NCBI GenBank assembly: GCA_002311925.1 | Contig: DCAK01000117.1 | Location: forward strand, 552 to 6,928 | Length of the DNA: 6,377 bases | Direction: 5' to 3' | From: Planctomycetes bacterium UBA1135 | GTDB lineage: Bacteria; Planctomycetota; UBA1135 | Shown here: piece after piece, positions 4,702 to 6,377 of the stretch | Position numbering within the stretch: position 1 is the stretch's first letter | Layout of the letters: every line of letters starts with the position of its first letter | Notes under the pieces: generated by a model | What the model saw: only the letters and a program-made list of their open reading frames with translations | What the model was told of the DNA's origin: nothing | The model's database searches: none | Made by a program: the position numbers and the translations under genes

Positions 4702-6318
4702 ATGTTTCGTCTGTCTCCCCATTTCCCCTCTCTTGCCCTAGGGGTACTCGTGATCTGGGGCTGTGTCTCGCCTGAATCCGCCCATCAAGGCGCCGATTCC
4801 GAGGCCTACGCTCTCTTGGAAGCCCGTCGCCTGGATTTATTTGGTCCGGCGGGGGAGTTTCGTATTGATCCACCTGAGAACAGTTTGCGCCAGAGAATTT
4901 TGCGTGGGGAGGTTGCTTCTCTCCCGTCTTTGAACTTGGCGAATTGTCTGGAGATTGCGGCTGAGAACAGCCGGGATTTCCAGACTCAAAAAGAGCAACT
5001 GTATGGAACCGCCCTCTCGTTGACTTTGGAACAGTGGAATTTCGGTACGCAGTTCACTTTGGGTGCCGATGCTACGCGTACGGGAAGTGATGGGTCCGAT
5101 GTTCAAAATGATGACGCCAGCGTGAATTTGGGAATGAGTCGTCTTTTGGGAACGGGTGCGCAGGTCGTGGCCAGTGTCGGCAACAGTCTTTTCCGCGTAG
5201 TCCATGATGGAGAAGGATGGGCGGTGGTGCGCGATGCTTCTTTCAGCATCACGCAACCGCTTCTCGGCGGATCAGCTCGGGCCGTGGTCCGGGAACCTCT
5301 GACACAGGCGGAGCGCGATTTAATCTACCGAGTTCGCACCTTCGAGCGATTTCGAAGATCGTTCGCTTTTGATGTTGCTTCTCGCTTTTATCAATTGCTG
5401 GCTTCTGCGAATACCGTAGCCAACGAAGAGACTAATTCTGAGGGTTTGAAGCTTTTGAGTCTTCGGAATCGAGCCCTTGCCGAGGCTGGTCAACTCAGTG
5501 ACATTGAAGCCGACCAAGCCCGCCAAGATGAGCTCGAATCGGAGAACCGCCTTTTGGTGCTTCGTGAAAAGTTGAATCGACAGCGGGACGAGTTCAAGTT
5601 GTTTTTGGGTATCCCCGTGGCGACGCCTTTGGAATTGGCTCCCCCCGAGGTCGGTGGAGAACCTTTGGGAGAGGAGCCTCTGCTTCAAGTGGGGGAGGAG
5701 CAAGCCCTGAGTTTGGCCCTTTCTCGTCGCCTGGATTATTTGAATACCGCGGATTCGGTTATTGACGCCGAACGCCGTGTGGGAGTGGCCGCCGAAGCCC
5801 TCCGGATGGGTTTGAATCTTGAAGCTTCCGCTGCAAATTCCGGATCATCTCCGACCGCTTGGGCCGCAGGGTTTTCTTTCGATTTGCCCGTCAACCGCAT
5901 CCCTGAGCGCAATGCTTTCCGCAACAGCCAGATTGCATTGGAAACCGCTCGCCGAAATGAACAAGAATCGCATGACCAAATGCGCGCCGATTTGCGGAAT
6001 GAAATCCGTGGTCTCCGCAATGCCCGCCAGAGTTACGCCATTCAAAAGAATGCGGCGGAACTCGCTGAGCAACGCGTAGCCAGCACCGAATTGAGTTTGG
6101 AGGCAGGGCGCTCAAACACTCGAAATGTCTTGGAGGCCCGTCGCTCTCTGGTAATTGCCCAAGATTCTGCCAATTCCGCCCTGACCGATTGGATTCTGGC
6201 CCGACTCTCCTTCCACCATCAGATGGAGTTGTTGACCCTGGGCGAGAAGGGATTCCTTTTGGATTCCGGTGGTCTACTGTCCGCCCCATCAGCGAAACTC
6301 GATGAGTCCCATGATTAA
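4702..6318 (+). CDS. TolC-family outer-membrane efflux protein
   Basis: This 538-residue protein is the outer-membrane channel of a tripartite exporter. An N-terminal signal with a hydrophobic core (LALGVLVIWGC) ends at Cys21; IWGC is an imperfect lipobox, and many pump channels are lipoproteins. The first half holds LNLANCLEIAAENSRDFQ and LYGTALSLTLEQWNF (about 78-114), then a beta-rich, Gly/Asp/Ser segment, then FSITQPLLGG (181-190) and LTQAERDLIYRV, FERFRRSFAFDV. The second half repeats the long helices: QARQDELESENRLL, VGEEQALSLALSRRLDYLN, and near the end LRNARQSYAIQKNAAELAEQRV and SNTRNVLEARRSLVIAQDS. Two such repeats and this length are normal for the family. ATG 4702 is preferred; GTG 4696 is the alternative. 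Leucine is often TTG (7 of the first 18 leucine codons, against 1 of 15 in the sulfatase fragment). The stop overlaps the next gene. The substrate is not shown by this protein; a metal is suggested only by the neighbours. Confidence 0.93.
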   Translation: MFRLSPHFPSLALGVLVIWGCVSPESAHQGADSEAYALLEARRLDLFGPAGEFRIDPPENSLRQRILRGEVASLPSLNLANCLEIAAENSRDFQTQKEQLYGTALSLTLEQWNFGTQFTLGADATRTGSDGSDVQNDDASVNLGMSRLLGTGAQVVASVGNSLFRVVHDGEGWAVVRDASFSITQPLLGGSARAVVREPLTQAERDLIYRVRTFERFRRSFAFDVASRFYQLLASANTVANEETNSEGLKLLSLRNRALAEAGQLSDIEADQARQDELESENRLLVLREKLNRQRDEFKLFLGIPVATPLELAPPEVGGEPLGEEPLLQVGEEQALSLALSRRLDYLNTADSVIDAERRVGVAAEALRMGLNLEASAANSGSSPTAWAAGFSFDLPVNRIPERNAFRNSQIALETARRNEQESHDQMRADLRNEIRGLRNARQSYAIQKNAAELAEQRVASTELSLEAGRSNTRNVLEARRSLVIAQDSANSALTDWILARLSFHHQMELLTLGEKGFLLDSGGLLSAPSAKLDESHD

Positions 6319-6377
6319 CTTCCTGAAAACACCTCGTGGCAGGGTCATCGCTGTCCTTGCTTTTTTCCTTCTTCTTG
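6311..6377 (+). CDS. N-terminal start of an exported or membrane-anchored protein, probably the pump's periplasmic adaptor
   Basis: Only 22 codons are inside the window. They read MINFLKTPRGRVI followed by AVLAFFLLL, a short basic segment and then a hydrophobic segment, as at the start of a signal peptide or membrane anchor. The ATG lies inside the end of the TolC gene (ATGATTAA, an 8-base overlap), which suggests translational coupling. ATG 6302 in the same frame would give a start three codons longer (MSP). A gene coupled directly downstream of TolC is most often the HlyD/MacA-type adaptor of the same exporter, so that is the guess. The residues visible here do not identify a family. Confidence 0.55.
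   Translation, partial: MINFLKTPRGRVIAVLAFFLLL

Overview
The window reads as a compact stretch of a GC-rich bacterial chromosome with eight genes, all on the + strand. Two of them are cut by the window edges. No tRNA, rRNA, insertion sequence, CRISPR array or phage gene was seen. The best guess for the host is a planctomycete or a close relative. This is an inference from the mix of an S1 sulfatase, a secreted YHYH protein with a C-terminal beta domain of a type common in that phylum, and a TolC homologue whose sequence style (ITQPLLGG, then LTQAERDLIYR and FERFRRSF) is familiar from planctomycete efflux loci. No marker gene proves it.

Layout from left to right. Bases 2-520 are the C-terminal end of an S1-family sulfatase. 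Bases 561-1862 encode a secreted YHYH-domain protein with a TTG start. Bases 1872-3467 encode an exported two-domain protein: an N-formylglutamate amidohydrolase-like half fused to a second conserved domain of unknown function. Bases 3460-3837 encode a small DCC (DUF393) thiol-oxidoreductase-like protein whose start overlaps the previous stop by 8 bases. Bases 3851-4258 encode a secreted cysteine-rich protein. A 76-base gap follows, holding a perfect 7-bp hairpin. Bases 4335-4661 encode an exported heavy-metal-associated (HMA) domain protein, probably a lipoprotein. Bases 4702-6318 encode a TolC-type outer-membrane efflux protein. Bases 6311-6377 hold the first codons of an exported or membrane-anchored protein, most likely the periplasmic adaptor of the same efflux pump.

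The genes seem to fall into two groups. The left group (sulfatase, YHYH, amidohydrolase-like, DCC) consists mainly of exported degradative or binding proteins and is tightly packed. The right group (Cys-rich protein, HMA protein, TolC, start of a putative adaptor) looks like a metal-handling and efflux set: two small exported Cys proteins that could bind metal in the envelope, followed by pump components. The grouping is inferred from domain content and spacing. The TolC gene uses TTG for leucine more often than the left-hand genes do, so the right group may have a different history.

The most unusual items are the amidohydrolase fusion, with its uncharacterised C-terminal domain (an EF-hand-like loop, an E-x-x-H-x-x-x-H motif and a conserved-looking YDD-TCDY-C-E block), and the pairing of an exported HMA protein with a secreted Cys-rich protein directly ahead of TolC.
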